Notes: generated by a model from the sequence alone, not told the origin. Positions 51,371-61,438 are shown, numbered from the stretch's first letter. The stretch is 64,000 nt of DNA from Allonocardiopsis opalescens (GCF_003002095.1 NZ_PVZC01000001.1:744001-808000); one strand, 5' to 3'. Made by a program: numbers and translations.

Positions 51371-52174
51371 TCAGGCCAGGCGGAGTTTCGGGTCGCCGCC
51401 GAGTCGGGCGAGGACCTCGGCGTGCAGGTGGCCGTTGGTGCAGACGATGCTGCCGCCGTCGACGCTGTTCTGGCCGTTGAGGTCGGTGTAGGTGCCGCCG
51501 GCCTCCTCCACGAGGACGGTCAGCGCGGCCATGTCCCACAGGGACAGTTCCGGCTCGGCCGACACGTCGACGGCGCCCTCGGCGACCATGACGTGTGACC
51601 AGAAGTCGCCGTACGCACGGGTGCGCCAGACCGAGCGCGTCAGGTCGACGAACTGGTCGAAGCGGCCCGCGGCCTCCCATTCGGCCAGGTCGGAGAAGGA
51701 CAGGGAGGCGTCGCTGATCTTGGAGACGCCCGACACCTGGCAGCGCGACGCCTTGGCCAGGCTCCGGCCCGACCAGGCGCCGCCGTTGCGGGCGGCCCAC
51801 CAGCGGCGGTTCAGGGCGGGGGCCGAGATGAGACCGACGACGACTTCGGGGCCGTCCATCAGGGCGATCAGCGTCGCCCAGACGGGGACGCCGCGCACGT
51901 AGTTGCGGGTGCCGTCGATCGGGTCGAGCACCCAGCAGCGGGTGGCGCGGCCGGTGCGGCCGTACTCCTCGCCGATGACGGCGTCGCGGGGCCGGGCGCG
52001 CTTGAGGATGCCGCGCAGCACCTCCTCCACGGCGCGGTCGGCGTCGGTGACCGGCGTCAGGTCCGGTTTGGTGTCGATGGTCAGATCGAGGGCTCGGAAC
52101 CGGCGAGTGGAGACATCGTCGGCCGCGTCCGCGAGGACGTGGGCGAGACGCAGGTCATCGTCAAAGGCCGCCAT
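51371..52174 (-). CDS. hisN: Inositol-monophosphatase family, likely histidinol-phosphatase HisN
   Basis: 267 residues from ATG 52174. Metal motifs are VIGEEYG, WVLDPIDGTRNYVRG and SLWDMAALTVLVEEAGG. The sequence matches actinobacterial HisN (mycobacterial Rv3137-like) better than generic IMPases because of the short loop after GTRNY. It dephosphorylates histidinol phosphate in histidine synthesis. It is divergent from a HAD phosphatase and bounded by the DnaA-box repeat arms; no other his gene except hisS is in the window. Confidence 0.85.
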   Translation of the reverse strand: MAAFDDDLRLAHVLADAADDVSTRRFRALDLTIDTKPDLTPVTDADRAVEEVLRGILKRARPRDAVIGEEYGRTGRATRCWVLDPIDGTRNYVRGVPVWATLIALMDGPEVVVGLISAPALNRRWWAARNGGAWSGRSLAKASRCQVSGVSKISDASLSFSDLAEWEAAGRFDQFVDLTRSVWRTRAYGDFWSHVMVAEGAVDVSAEPELSLWDMAALTVLVEEAGGTYTDLNGQNSVDGGSIVCTNGHLHAEVLARLGGDPKLRLA

Positions 52175-52283
52175 GCCGCGAAACGCTACCGTGCTTGGCG
52201 CTTCGCCAGTAGATCCACCACCCCGGAGAGGCGTGTCCGCACCGCAACGGCGGACCGCGCGCCGTCGCTGCGACACTGGGGCC

Positions 52284-52979
52284 ATGAGCGAACAACTGCG
52301 CTATCAGGAGATCGCGCCGCCGGCCTTCCTGTTCGACCTCGACGGCACGCTGATCGACAGCGTCTACCAGCACGTGATCGCGTGGCGGACCGCGCTCGCG
52401 GAGATGGGGATCGACCTGTCCGTCTGGCGGATCCACCGCAGGATCGGCATGAGCGGCGGCCTGTTCGTGGCGGCGCTGCTCCGCGAGACGGGGGTGCGAC
52501 TGAGCACCGAGCAGCTCGAGGCGCTGCAACGCGCCCACGCGCGCGAGTACAACGCCCAGATCGACTCGGTGCGCGCGCTGCCCGGCGCCCCCGAACTGCT
52601 GCGCAGCCTGACCGAGCGCGGCATCCCGTGGGCCATCGCGACCAGCGGCCGCGCCGAGACGGCCAGGTCGGCGCTCGGCACGCTCGGACTGCCCGAGGAC
52701 ACCCCCATGGTCACCCGCGACCTGGTCCGCTACGCCAAGCCCGACCCCGACCTGTTCCTGGCCGCCGCCTCCCTGCTCGGCGTCGACCCGGGCAACGCGA
52801 TGGTGGTGGGCGACAGCGTCTGGGACCTGCTCGCCGCCCGCCGCGCGGGCGCCCTCGGCGTCGGACTGCTCTCCGGCGGCTACGGCCGCGAGGAACTGGA
52901 GCGCACCGGCGCCTTCCGCGTCTACACGGACCCCGCCGACCTGCTCCAGCGCCTGGACGAGCTGGGCGTCCGGCAGTAG
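52284..52979 (+). CDS. HAD family phosphatase (phosphoglycolate-phosphatase-like)
   Basis: 231 residues from ATG 52284. Motif I is FLFDLDGTLIDSVYQHV, motif II AIATSGR, motif III KPDPDLFLAAA, motif IV VVGDSVWDLLAARRAG. A C1 helical cap (residues about 25-85) makes it a beta-phosphoglucomutase/Gph-type enzyme. The substrate is unknown. It is divergent from hisN with a 109-bp intergenic region. Confidence 0.88.
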   Translation: MSEQLRYQEIAPPAFLFDLDGTLIDSVYQHVIAWRTALAEMGIDLSVWRIHRRIGMSGGLFVAALLRETGVRLSTEQLEALQRAHAREYNAQIDSVRALPGAPELLRSLTERGIPWAIATSGRAETARSALGTLGLPEDTPMVTRDLVRYAKPDPDLFLAAASLLGVDPGNAMVVGDSVWDLLAARRAGALGVGLLSGGYGREELERTGAFRVYTDPADLLQRLDELGVRQ

Positions 52980-53166
52980 CGGCCGGAGTGCGGGGATGGT
53001 GCGGCGGGCCGGGCGCGCAGGCTCGTGCCGCGCGGTCCGCCGACTTCCGCCGCCCGCTGCGAGCGGTGGTCCGTCCGACCCGTCGCGCCGTGACCAGGCA
53101 CGGGCCGGCACTGCTTCCTCCGGCCGCGTGAACGGCCCCAGTGCCGGGACTGGCTCTACTCGTGGT

Positions 53167-53340
53167 CGCCTACACCATCTGGTGCGCCGGGTGCTCCGGT
53201 GCGCGGGGTTGTCCACAGTTTGTCGGTGGCGTGGGCGGTGTTGTCCACAGCCCCCGCCCGGCTCTCGCGGTCAGACCGCGATGCGCGCGAAAATGGTGTT
53301 GGGGTCGTCCCCCCGGGCGGGAGGGGGACCGCCGCGGGGG
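53167..53340. repeat. DnaA-box inverted-repeat arm (right)
   Basis: 174 bp. TTGTCCACA is at 53209-53217 and 53241-53249, again 32 bp apart. Flanking ACACCATCTGGTGC and the CGCGAAAATGGTGTTGGG block are shared with the left arm. The segment between 53188 and 53208 differs from the left arm. 52980-53166 and 53341-53568 show no gene. Confidence 0.88.
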
Positions 53341-53568
53341 TTGGGGGATCCGCTGGACGTGGTTCGCGGGCCCCGGGGGAGTCGAGTATCCGGTGCGCCC
53401 CTCTTCGCGATGTCCGGGGATACGGTCCGCTGACAGGGCCCTGAGGGCAGGACCACCTGGTGTGCCCTCTGGGGGTCTGGCTCCGTGACCCTGGCGTCAA
53501 CGGGTTCACCCCGGCCCGCTCCAACGGTACGGCTCCGCGCACCACGGCTCGCGGATGCCGCTACGCCC

Positions 53569-54558
53569 TCACGGTTCGTCGTCAGGGCGGTTGGTCAGGA
53601 GGCGACGGAGCGAGTCGAGGCGGGTGGCGCGGGCGTTGCCGCGGGCGACCCAGGCGTCCAGGGCGCAGTCGGGGGTGAGGTGGTCGCAGCCGGGCGGGCA
53701 GTCGGCGGTGGCCTCGACCAGGTCGGGGAAGGCGGCCGCGACGGTCTGCGGGTCGACGTGGGCCAGGCCGAAGCTGCGGACGCCGGGGGTGTCGACGATC
53801 CAGCCGCCACCGGAGTCGGCGGGCAGCGGGAAGGCGACGGCGGAGGTGGAGGTGTGCCGACCGCGGCCGGTCACCGGGTTCACGCCGCCGACGGCCCGGT
53901 CGGCGTCCGGTACCAGCGCGTTGACCAGGGTGGACTTGCCCACTCCTGAGGAGCCGATGAACACGCTGGAGCGGCCGGTGAGGTGGGTGCGCAGTTCGTC
54001 GAGGCTGCCGCCCCGGCCGGTGACCACGCAGGGCACCTCGAGTTCGCGGTAGAGGTCGGCCAGGTCGCCCGGCTCGGCGAGGTCGGACTTGGTGAGGCAG
54101 AGCAGCGGCAGCAGGTCGGCGTCGAAGGCGGCGACCAGGCAGCGGTCCACGAACCTCGGCCGGATCGGCGGGTCGGCCAGCGAGGTGACGATGACGAGCT
54201 GGTCGGCGTTGGCGACGATCACCCGCTCCACCGGGTCGGTGTCGTCGGCGGTGCGGCGCAGCACCGAGGCGCGGTCCTCCACCCGCACCACCCGCGCCAG
54301 CGTATCGGGGCGGCCCGAGAGGTCGCCGACGAGCCGCACCCGGTCGCCCACCACGATGCTGCCCCGGCCCAGCTCGCGGGCCTTCATCGCGGTGACGGAC
54401 CGCTCCTCGACCAGGCAGGTGTACCGGCCCCGGTCCACGGTGACGACGCGCCCCTCGGCCGCGTCGTCGTGGCTGGGCCGGGTGCGGGTGCGCGGCCGAG
54501 AGCCGGGGCGCGGGCGGACCCGGACGCTGTCCTCGTCGACGTAGCGCCGGCGGGTCAG
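53569..54558 (-). CDS. rsgA: Ribosome small-subunit GTPase RsgA
   Basis: 329 residues. A circularly permuted GTPase: LCLTKSD (G4) precedes [10 protein letters not shown] (G1) and [12 protein letters not shown] (G3). An OB-fold N-terminus and a C-terminal zinc knuckle ([14 protein letters not shown]) complete it. It matures the 30S subunit. No ATG/GTG start fits. A CTG at 54558-54556 overlaps the aroA stop as CTGA, with a GGGGGA Shine-Dalgarno 6 nt upstream, giving the family-typical N-terminus [10 protein letters not shown]. It probably starts at that CTG. Confidence 0.85.
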   Translation of the reverse strand: MTRRRYVDEDSVRVRPRPGSRPRTRTRPSHDDAAEGRVVTVDRGRYTCLVEERSVTAMKARELGRGSIVVGDRVRLVGDLSGRPDTLARVVRVEDRASVLRRTADDTDPVERVIVANADQLVIVTSLADPPIRPRFVDRCLVAAFDADLLPLLCLTKSDLAEPGDLADLYRELEVPCVVTGRGGSLDELRTHLTGRSSVFIGSSGVGKSTLVNALVPDADRAVGGVNPVTGRGRHTSTSAVAFPLPADSGGGWIVDTPGVRSFGLAHVDPQTVAAAFPDLVEATADCPPGCDHLTPDCALDAWVARGNARATRLDSLRRLLTNRPDDEP

Positions 54559-55847
54559 GACGCGTCCCCCAGCATCGACGCCCACATCCCGGGGAAGTCG
54601 GGGAGGGTCTTGCCGGTGGTGGCGATGTCGTCGACCGCGACGCCGGGCCTGACCAGGCCGATCACCGCGCCCGCCGTGGCGAGGCGGTGGTCGTCGTAGC
54701 TGCGGAACAGGCCGCCGCGCAGCGGCCGCGGCCGGATCTCCAGGCCGTCGTCCAGCTCGGTCACCTCGCCGCCGAGTCCGTTGATCTCGGCGGCCAGCGC
54801 GGCGATCCGGTCGGTCTCGTGCCGGCGCAGGTGCGCCACCCCGGTCAGCCGGCTCGGGGAGTCGGCCAGCGCCGCCACGGCCGCGATGGTGGGGGTCAGC
54901 TCGCCGACGTCGTGCAGGTCGGCCTCGATGCCGTGGACGGCGCCGCCGCCGCGCAGGGTCAGGCCGCCGTCGGAGAAGGCGACCTCGCCGCCCATCCGGG
55001 CGAAGATCTCGCGCAGGGCGTCGCCGGGCTGGGTGGTCTCGGCGGGCCAGCCGGGGATGGTGACGGTGCCGCCGGTGACCAGCGCCGCGGCCAGGAACGG
55101 GGCGGCATTGGAGAGGTCGGGTTCCACCTCGATCCGCGCGGGCCGCAGCTCGCCGGGGGCCACCCGCCACAGGTCGGGCGCCGACGCCTCGACCCGCGCG
55201 CCCGCCGCCCGCAGCATCTGGAGGGTCATCTCGATGTGCGGCTGCGAGGGCACCGGCGGGCCGGAGTGGCGCACCTCCACCCCCTTGTCGAAGCGCGCGC
55301 CGGCCAGCAGCAGGCCCGACACCAGCTGCGAGGAGCCCGAGGCGTCCAGGGTGACGGGGCCGCCGGCCAGCGCGCCGCGGCCGCGGACGGTGAGGGGGAG
55401 CGCGCCGCGCCCGCCGTCGTCGATCTCGGCGCCGAGCGCGCGCAGTGCCCCGAGCAGCGGGCCGATCGGCCGCTCGCGGGCGCGGGGGTCGCCGTCGAAG
55501 GCGACGGGCCCCGAGGCCAGTGCGGCGAGCGGCGGGACGAAGCGCATCACCGTGCCGGCATTGCCCACGTCGACGGCGGCCGGGCCGCGCAGCGGGCCCG
55601 GAGTGACCTGCCAGTCGGCACCGGAGGCGTCCGCGACGTCGACGCCCATCGCCCGCAGCGCTCCCGCCATCAGCAGGGTGTCGCGGCTGCGCAGCGGCGC
55701 GTGCACGCGTACGGGGGCGGCGGCCAGCGCGGCCAGGACCAGGGCGCGGTTGGTCATGGACTTCGACCCGGGCAGCCGGACGGTGGCGCGCACCGGGGTG
55801 CGGGCGGTCGGCGCGGGCCAGTGGCCGGGGTGCTGGGTCTGCTGCAT
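54555..55847 (-). CDS. aroA: 3-phosphoshikimate 1-carboxyvinyltransferase (EPSP synthase)
   Basis: 430 residues from ATG 55847. EPSPS signatures are [18 protein letters not shown] (N-terminal), [18 protein letters not shown], and [14 protein letters not shown] near the end. It adds enolpyruvate to shikimate-3-phosphate in the shikimate pathway. In actinobacteria aroA and rsgA are regularly adjacent, as here, supporting translational coupling through CTGA. Upstream in-frame extensions (to 55904) are not supported by an RBS. Confidence 0.93.
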   Translation of the reverse strand: MQQTQHPGHWPAPTARTPVRATVRLPGSKSMTNRALVLAALAAAPVRVHAPLRSRDTLLMAGALRAMGVDVADASGADWQVTPGPLRGPAAVDVGNAGTVMRFVPPLAALASGPVAFDGDPRARERPIGPLLGALRALGAEIDDGGRGALPLTVRGRGALAGGPVTLDASGSSQLVSGLLLAGARFDKGVEVRHSGPPVPSQPHIEMTLQMLRAAGARVEASAPDLWRVAPGELRPARIEVEPDLSNAAPFLAAALVTGGTVTIPGWPAETTQPGDALREIFARMGGEVAFSDGGLTLRGGGAVHGIEADLHDVGELTPTIAAVAALADSPSRLTGVAHLRRHETDRIAALAAEINGLGGEVTELDDGLEIRPRPLRGGLFRSYDDHRLATAGAVIGLVRPGVAVDDIATTGKTLPDFPGMWASMLGDAS

Positions 55848-55878
55848 GGGCACCAAGTCTAGGCGAGGTGCCCCGCCG

Positions 55879-56469
55879 TCAGCGGGGAAGCAGCCGCTCC
55901 GCACCGGTCCGCGCCCGGCGCACGGTGCGGCGGGAGCGGGCGCGTACCTCGCGGGTGCCGCCGCGCACGCTCTTGGAGACGTTCCTGGCGTTCTTGGAGA
56001 CGCTCTTGGAGAGGTCTTCGGCGCCCTTGGAGACGTTCTTGGACAGCTCGCCGGCGCCGCGCCGCAGCGAGCTCGGCCGCTTCTTCGGCTCGGTGGCCAC
56101 CATCAGCACCGCGCCGAGCAGGCCGAGGTCGCGGGCGAGGCGGTCGGAGCCGCCCTTGCGCTCGCCGTCCTCGCCCCGCAGCCGGTACTCCACCAGCAGG
56201 TTCGGCACCATGTGCACCGCGAGGGCGGCGCAGGCGAGCCTGCGGTTCCAGCCGAGCAGGAGCAGGGCGCCTCCGGCGACCCCGAGCGCGCCCTGGAGCC
56301 GCACCACGGTCTCGGGGTCGTCGGGCACCCACGGGTAGCGGCCGGAGAGCCGCCGCAGGACGGGGGCGAGCGCGTCGGCGGGCGGGCCCGGTTCGCGCAG
56401 CTGCTGAACGCCGCTGAGCACGAAGGGCACCGCGAGCATCCGCTGCGCCTGACTGCGTAGGAGTCCCAT
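55879..56469 (-). CDS. DoxX family membrane protein with repeat tail
   Basis: 196 residues. Four TM-like segments in the first ~125 residues fit the DoxX fold ([12 protein letters not shown] ... [15 protein letters not shown] ... [11 protein letters not shown]). The C-terminus carries a Ser/Lys repeat, [18 protein letters not shown], continuing to NVSKSVRGG, then Arg-rich ends. DoxX proteins are linked to thiol/redox functions in actinobacteria. ATG 56469. It lies upstream of aroA with a 31-bp gap, possibly in one operon. Confidence 0.82.
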   Translation of the reverse strand: MGLLRSQAQRMLAVPFVLSGVQQLREPGPPADALAPVLRRLSGRYPWVPDDPETVVRLQGALGVAGGALLLLGWNRRLACAALAVHMVPNLLVEYRLRGEDGERKGGSDRLARDLGLLGAVLMVATEPKKRPSSLRRGAGELSKNVSKGAEDLSKSVSKNARNVSKSVRGGTREVRARSRRTVRRARTGAERLLPR

Positions 56470-56624
56470 GTAGGTCTATCTGGCCGCTGCGCCGCCGGGC
56501 AAACCTCGGCTCCGCGCGGCCGCGCGGAGACCCGCGGACGGGGGCGCGGCGCGGGCTCCCAGGGGAGCGGGCGGGAAGGGCGGGTCCGGCCGGTGCGGGC
56601 GCGCGGGTCCCCTAGGCTGGCGGC

Positions 56625-57386
56625 ATGTGCGGCAGGTACGCCCTGGCCCGGACGCGCGGACAGCTGCAGATGGAGTTCGGCGCGGAGTGGGCCGTCCCCG
56701 AGGAGCTGACCCCCGATTACAACGTCGCGCCGACCAAGCGCGTCTACGCGGTGCTGGAGCGCCGCGTCGCGCCCGGCGCGCCGCCGCGCCGCGAGCTGCG
56801 CGACCTGCGCTGGGGGCTGGTGCCCTCCTGGTCGAAGGACTCCGGCGGCGCGGCGAAGATGATCAACGCGCGGCTGGAGTCGGTCGCCGAGAAGCCGGCC
56901 TTCCGCGGCGCCCTCGCCCGGCGCCGCTGCCTGGTCCCGGTCGACGGGTACTACGAATGGCTGGTGGAGGGGGCCGACCGCCCGCGCTCCCAGCAGCGGC
57001 GCCACCCTTACCACGTCAGCTTCCGCGGCGGCCGCCCGCTCGCGCTGGCCGGACTCTACGAGCTGTGGCGCGATCCCGTGCGGCCCGACGGCGACCCCGA
57101 CGCCTGGTGGCGCACCTGCGCGATCATCACCACCGAGGCCAATCCGGAGATCCGCGGCATCCACCACCGGATGCCGATGCCGGTGGCCCCGTCGGTCTGG
57201 GACCGCTGGCTCGATCCCGCCCTCACCGACACCGACGAGGTGCTGGGGCTGCTCCGGCCGCCGCCGGAGGGCTCGCTGGCGGCGCACCGGGTCGGCGACG
57301 CCGTCAACAGCGTGCGCAACAACGACCCCTCGCTGCTGCGGCCGCACCAGCCCGAGCCGGAACCGGAGGAGGCGCAGCTGTTCTAG
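56625..57386 (+). CDS. SRAP domain protein (YedK/HMCES-like)
   Basis: 253 residues. Met-Cys2-Gly-Arg-Tyr N-terminus (the Cys crosslinks abasic DNA after Met removal), PDYNVAPT, WSKDSGG ... MINARLE (Asn), VPVDGYYEW (Glu) and IHHRMPMPV (His) are all present. It shields abasic sites in single-stranded DNA as a covalent thiazolidine. ATG 56625. Its 3' end is 11 bp from the convergent methyltransferase. Confidence 0.93.
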   Translation: MCGRYALARTRGQLQMEFGAEWAVPEELTPDYNVAPTKRVYAVLERRVAPGAPPRRELRDLRWGLVPSWSKDSGGAAKMINARLESVAEKPAFRGALARRRCLVPVDGYYEWLVEGADRPRSQQRRHPYHVSFRGGRPLALAGLYELWRDPVRPDGDPDAWWRTCAIITTEANPEIRGIHHRMPMPVAPSVWDRWLDPALTDTDEVLGLLRPPPEGSLAAHRVGDAVNSVRNNDPSLLRPHQPEPEPEEAQLF

Positions 57387-57397
57387 CGGTCCGCGGC

Positions 57398-58138
57398 TCA
57401 GGGCTTGCGGGCGCTGGCGACCAGGTGCATCCCGCTGAACTCCGCGGAGTCGGCCGCCTCCAGCTCCGCCTGGACCAGGCGGGGCAGCGCGCGCTCGTTG
57501 GACGACAGCACCAGTTCGACCGTTGAGGCCGACAGCACCGTGCGCGGCTTCATCCACTCCAGTTCGAGGCCGGTGTCGGAGACCAGTTCGCGCAGCTGGT
57601 CGCCGGTGAAGCAGCGGGTGATGGTGCCGTCGGGCCAGGGGACCAGCAGCACCTCGGCCGCGGCCGCGTTGGCGAGTTCGCGCCAGCGGTCCTGCTCGGC
57701 CAGCAGGGCCATGCCGAGCACCACGGAGTCGACGCACAGCAGCGCCCGGCCGCCGGGCCGCAGCACCCGGGCGATCTCGCCCATCAGCGCCTCGGTGACC
57801 AGCTGCCGCGACAGCACCTGGCTGTCGGCGATCACCGCGTCGAAGGATCCGTCGGTGAAGAAGGACAGGAAGGTGCCGTCACCGATGACGGGGTGCAGCC
57901 GGGAGTCGAGGGCGGGGAGGTCGGCCGGCTTGCGCGGGTCGACCACGGCCACCACGTCGTGTCCGGCCAGCACGGCGTGCCGGGTGCTCGCGGAGTTCAC
58001 GCCGGACAGGTCGAGCAGGCGGCCCGGCGGGCGCGGCAGCCAGCGGTTCAGCTGGGCGGACGCGACCGCCCAGTAGAACCGCCAGTACGCCGAGGGCGAG
58101 TCGCTCGCGGCGAAATGACTCGCCGGGGATGGGCGCAC
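57398..58138 (-). CDS. Class I SAM-dependent methyltransferase-like protein
   Basis: 246 residues from GTG 58138 (GGGGAGGAG RBS). The first glycine-rich loop is LLDLSGVNSASTRHA, an unusual variant of DxGxGxG. The second acidic strand is VVAVVDPRKPADLP, motif IV FDAVIADSQVL, then RPGGRALLCVDS. The variant SAM loop leaves activity uncertain. Divergent from sigR. Confidence 0.72.
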   Translation of the reverse strand: MRPSPASHFAASDSPSAYWRFYWAVASAQLNRWLPRPPGRLLDLSGVNSASTRHAVLAGHDVVAVVDPRKPADLPALDSRLHPVIGDGTFLSFFTDGSFDAVIADSQVLSRQLVTEALMGEIARVLRPGGRALLCVDSVVLGMALLAEQDRWRELANAAAAEVLLVPWPDGTITRCFTGDQLRELVSDTGLELEWMKPRTVLSASTVELVLSSNERALPRLVQAELEAADSAEFSGMHLVASARKP

Positions 58139-58214
58139 GGGTGCTCCTCCCCATGAGGGTTGTCCTTACTCTGCCACGCCACCGCGCCGGCGTCATGCGA
58201 TGCCGCGGCCTCCG

Positions 58215-58240
58215 GGAATCATTGCCGCACCGGCGCTGTT
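58215..58240 (+). promoter_or_regulatory. SigR autoregulatory promoter
   Basis: GGAAT (58215-58219), 18-bp spacer, GTT (58238-58240): a perfect match to the SigR consensus. It precedes both possible sigR starts (58292 and 58442), as the autoregulated promoter does in Streptomyces coelicolor. Confidence 0.85.
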
Positions 58241-58441
58241 GACACCGGTCGCAGCGATTCTCATGTTCGACGCCGGGAGGTACGCGAACCCATGACCCTC
58301 GCCCCTTGCCTGACGCGCGGCGCGGCGACACCCACCGGCTCGGCCGGGGCGGATGTGTCATCGCCGCGGTACGCGTCATATGGTTCTCAGGAGTCGGGTG
58401 CGGTCGCCCCGCGCCGGGAGGGCCGGCCGGGCGGACGTCCC

Positions 58442-59088
<647 letters not shown>

Positions 59089-59092
<4 letters not shown>

Positions 59093-59388
59093 GCTGCGGC
59101 AAACCGCACGAGGTGCCGTGTAGTGAGGTCTTGGCCGTCGTCTACCACTACCTGGACGGCGAACTGGACCAGCGCAACTGTTCCCAGGTGCAGGAGCACC
59201 TGGACGAGTGCGGGCCCTGCCTGCGCGAGTTCGGCCTGGAGGAGTCCGTCAAGCGGCTGGTGGGCAAGCACTGCGGGTGCGACCCGGTGCCGCCGGACCT
59301 CCGGGCCAAGGTCCTGGGCAAGATCGAGCAGGTCCAGGCGGAGCTGAGCGAGCGCCCCCCGGCCGAGCAGTCGACGGCGGCGGAGTAG
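59089..59388 (+). CDS. rsrA: Zinc anti-sigma factor RsrA
   Basis: 99 residues, ATGA overlap with sigR. The ZAS motif H-x3-C-x2-C is HLDECGPC, with Cys3, Cys11 and Cys31 upstream that can form the redox disulfide. The C-terminal tail is acidic and disordered. It holds SigR inactive when reduced and zinc-bound; disulfide stress releases it. A 10-bp inverted repeat follows at 59440-59492. Confidence 0.93.
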
Positions 59389-59439
59389 CGCCGGGCCCGC
59401 CGGGCGGCTCCCGTCCGGAGCTGCGCCCTTGCATTGCGT

Positions 59440-59492
59440 CACGGTTTACACCTGATCGCACGAGTTTGGCCGGATTAGGCCAGTAAACCGTG
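59440..59492. promoter_or_regulatory. Perfect 10-bp inverted repeat in AT-richer gap
   Basis: CACGGTTTAC (59440-59449) and GTAAACCGTG (59483-59492) flank a 33-bp centre that itself contains GGCC-GGATTA-GGCC. GTTTAC/GTAAAC halves and AT-content differ from the surroundings. It is an operator or paired protein sites, or a weak terminator for rsrA. The rest of 59389-59779 shows no gene. Confidence 0.45.
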
Positions 59493-59779
59493 CGGTATAC
59501 GAACACGTCTGCGCGGAAACGCCCGGCCCCCGCCGTTTCCGGCGATCTTCGGCGGCTTCACACCTGAATTGAGCTGGGGATTGCCGGTCGCCTCCCGTTT
59601 TGCGAGGGGATTGGCGGATGTTTTCCGTACGTTTGGCTCCGGGCGGGACCGGATGCTGCGGGCTATGCGCGGTTCGCGTTACGCTTGGCTGCGCGTCGGT
59701 ATCAGTCGTTGAAGTACAGAGCGTCCCCGCAGGCACACACGCCGCCATAGCACCCCACCCTCCCCCCTGGAGGCCACAC

Positions 59780-59824
59780 ATGGCGGCAGGCTGGGCAGTG
59801 TTCGGCCGCCGCTGGGCGCATTAG
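59780..59824 (+). CDS. Possible 14-residue leader-type peptide
   Basis: ATG 59780 with GGAGG 7 nt upstream encodes MAAGWAVFGRRWAH and a TAG stop. It is two Trp in 14 codons, basic, with no domain. It ends 15 bp before the next mini-ORF. It may be a translated leader or accidental. Confidence 0.3.
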   Translation: MAAGWAVFGRRWAH

Positions 59825-59839
59825 GGAGGCCGGGTTCCC

Positions 59840-59920
59840 ATGAGATGGTGGATGTATCAGGCGCTTTACCTGGTCGTGCTGATCGTTGTATTCCTGGTCC
59901 AGACCTGGACCTGGGATTAG
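59840..59920 (+). CDS. Possible 26-residue single-pass membrane peptide
   Basis: ATG 59840 (GGGAGG about 10 nt upstream) encodes MRWWMYQALYLVVLIVVFLV and ends QTWTWD. It is a hydrophobic helix flanked by Trp residues, the pattern of tiny membrane proteins. It lies between rsrA and the HD-GYP gene; the function is unknown. Confidence 0.4.
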   Translation: MRWWMYQALYLVVLIVVFLVQTWTWD

Positions 59921-60091
59921 ACGTATCCGAAGTAAGGGCACGTTCCGCGCGAGGGCAGGCCGCACCCGCGCCATCGTTCCCGGGCGGCCGCGTCGGCACT
60001 AGTTGCCGACGTGCCGCGACCTTTCGTGCCGAGGGCTTATGTCTCCTGGGTCGTATGCGAGGATTGCGTCGCCCGGAATGAGGAGGTCTCG

Positions 60092-61438
60092 TTGCGCGGT
60101 CTGCCACTCGGAGCACAGGCCTACATCGGCTCGGTCGTGGTGCTCTCGGGTGTGCTCATCGCACTGGGGCCGCTCGATGACATCGACTTCATCGCGGTCG
60201 TCTCGATCGCGATCCTGTTCTTCATCGCCGAAGAGGTGCGCACCCCGCTCGGCAAGCCGGCGGCCGCCATCTCCCCCAGCCTCTCGGTCGCGCTCGCGTC
60301 GGTGGTGTTGACCGGCCCGATCGGAGCGGCGCTGGTCCACGTGCTGGCCGCCCTGTCCAACCGGCACCGCCCCATGGTCAAGGCGGTCTTCAACGTCGCC
60401 CAGGGGGCGCTGTCGGCCTACGCGGCCGGCACCGTCTACCTGTACCTGGGCGGTGAGATCGGCGTCCCCGACATCCGCAGCTTCCCGTGGATCCTGGTGC
60501 CCTTCGCCGCGGCGGCCGTCACCTACGCCCTGGTCAACGGGGTGCTGGTCATCCTGGTGATCTGGCTGACCACCGGGGTCCGGCCCTTCTCGCTCAACAC
60601 CATCCGCTGGCAGCCGCTGATCGCGCTCGAACTCGCCTCCCTGGGCTACGGGATGCTCGGCCTCTTCGCCGCCGTGCTGTGGGCTATCGTCGGCCCCTTC
60701 TCGGTGGTGCTCCTGCTGCTGCCGCTGCTGATCGCCAAGTGGACCCTGGACCAGTGCCTGGAGCAGCAGCGCGCCTACGACGCCACCGTGGCGACGCTGT
60801 GCCAGGCGGTGGAGACGAAGGACTACTACACCCGCGGCCACTGCATGCGCGTCTCCCAGGGCTCGGTGCTGCTGGCCAAGGAGATCGGGATGCGGGCCGA
60901 CCGGGTCGAGGCCATCAAGATGGCTGGGATGCTGCACGACGTGGGCAAGCTGGGCGTGCCCACCCGGGTGCTGCAGAAGCCGGGCGCCCTCACCGAGGAG
61001 GAGTACGCGGCGATCCAGCTGCACCCGATGCGCGGCTACGACATCGTCCGCGAGATCGGCTTCCTGCACGAGGCGCTGGCCGGGATCATGCACCACCACG
61101 AGCGGATGGACGGGCGCGGCTACCCGATGGGGCTGGCCGGCAAGGAGATCCCCGAGTTCGCCCGGGCGATCGCGGTGGCCGACGCCTTCGACTCCATGAC
61201 CTCCACCCGCTCCTACCGCAACGCCCGGTCGATCGACGAGGCCGTCGCCGAGCTGCGGCGCAGCGCCGGCAGCCACTTCGACACGGCCATGGTGGACGCC
61301 TTCATCAAGGCGATCAGGCGCGAGGGCTGGGAGCTGCCCGACATCCCGCAGGTGCCCGACATCGGCATCGAGGTGACCCAGCAGGACCACGACGACCCGA
61401 GCACCCCGATCCGGGTCGCGGGCGAACCCGGCAGATGA
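60092..61438 (+). CDS. Membrane HD-GYP domain protein
   Basis: 448 residues from TTG 60092, with an ideal AGGAGG 5 nt upstream. A GTG at 60011 would add 27 residues but has no such RBS. About seven to eight TM helices (residues 10-230) are followed by an HD-GYP domain: RGHCMRVSQG, AGMLHDVGKLGVP, IMHHHERMDGRGYP. It is predicted to hydrolyse cyclic di-GMP or a related nucleotide in response to a membrane signal. It overlaps its paralog by ATGA. Confidence 0.88.
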   Translation: MRGLPLGAQAYIGSVVVLSGVLIALGPLDDIDFIAVVSIAILFFIAEEVRTPLGKPAAAISPSLSVALASVVLTGPIGAALVHVLAALSNRHRPMVKAVFNVAQGALSAYAAGTVYLYLGGEIGVPDIRSFPWILVPFAAAAVTYALVNGVLVILVIWLTTGVRPFSLNTIRWQPLIALELASLGYGMLGLFAAVLWAIVGPFSVVLLLLPLLIAKWTLDQCLEQQRAYDATVATLCQAVETKDYYTRGHCMRVSQGSVLLAKEIGMRADRVEAIKMAGMLHDVGKLGVPTRVLQKPGALTEEEYAAIQLHPMRGYDIVREIGFLHEALAGIMHHHERMDGRGYPMGLAGKEIPEFARAIAVADAFDSMTSTRSYRNARSIDEAVAELRRSAGSHFDTAMVDAFIKAIRREGWELPDIPQVPDIGIEVTQQDHDDPSTPIRVAGEPGR

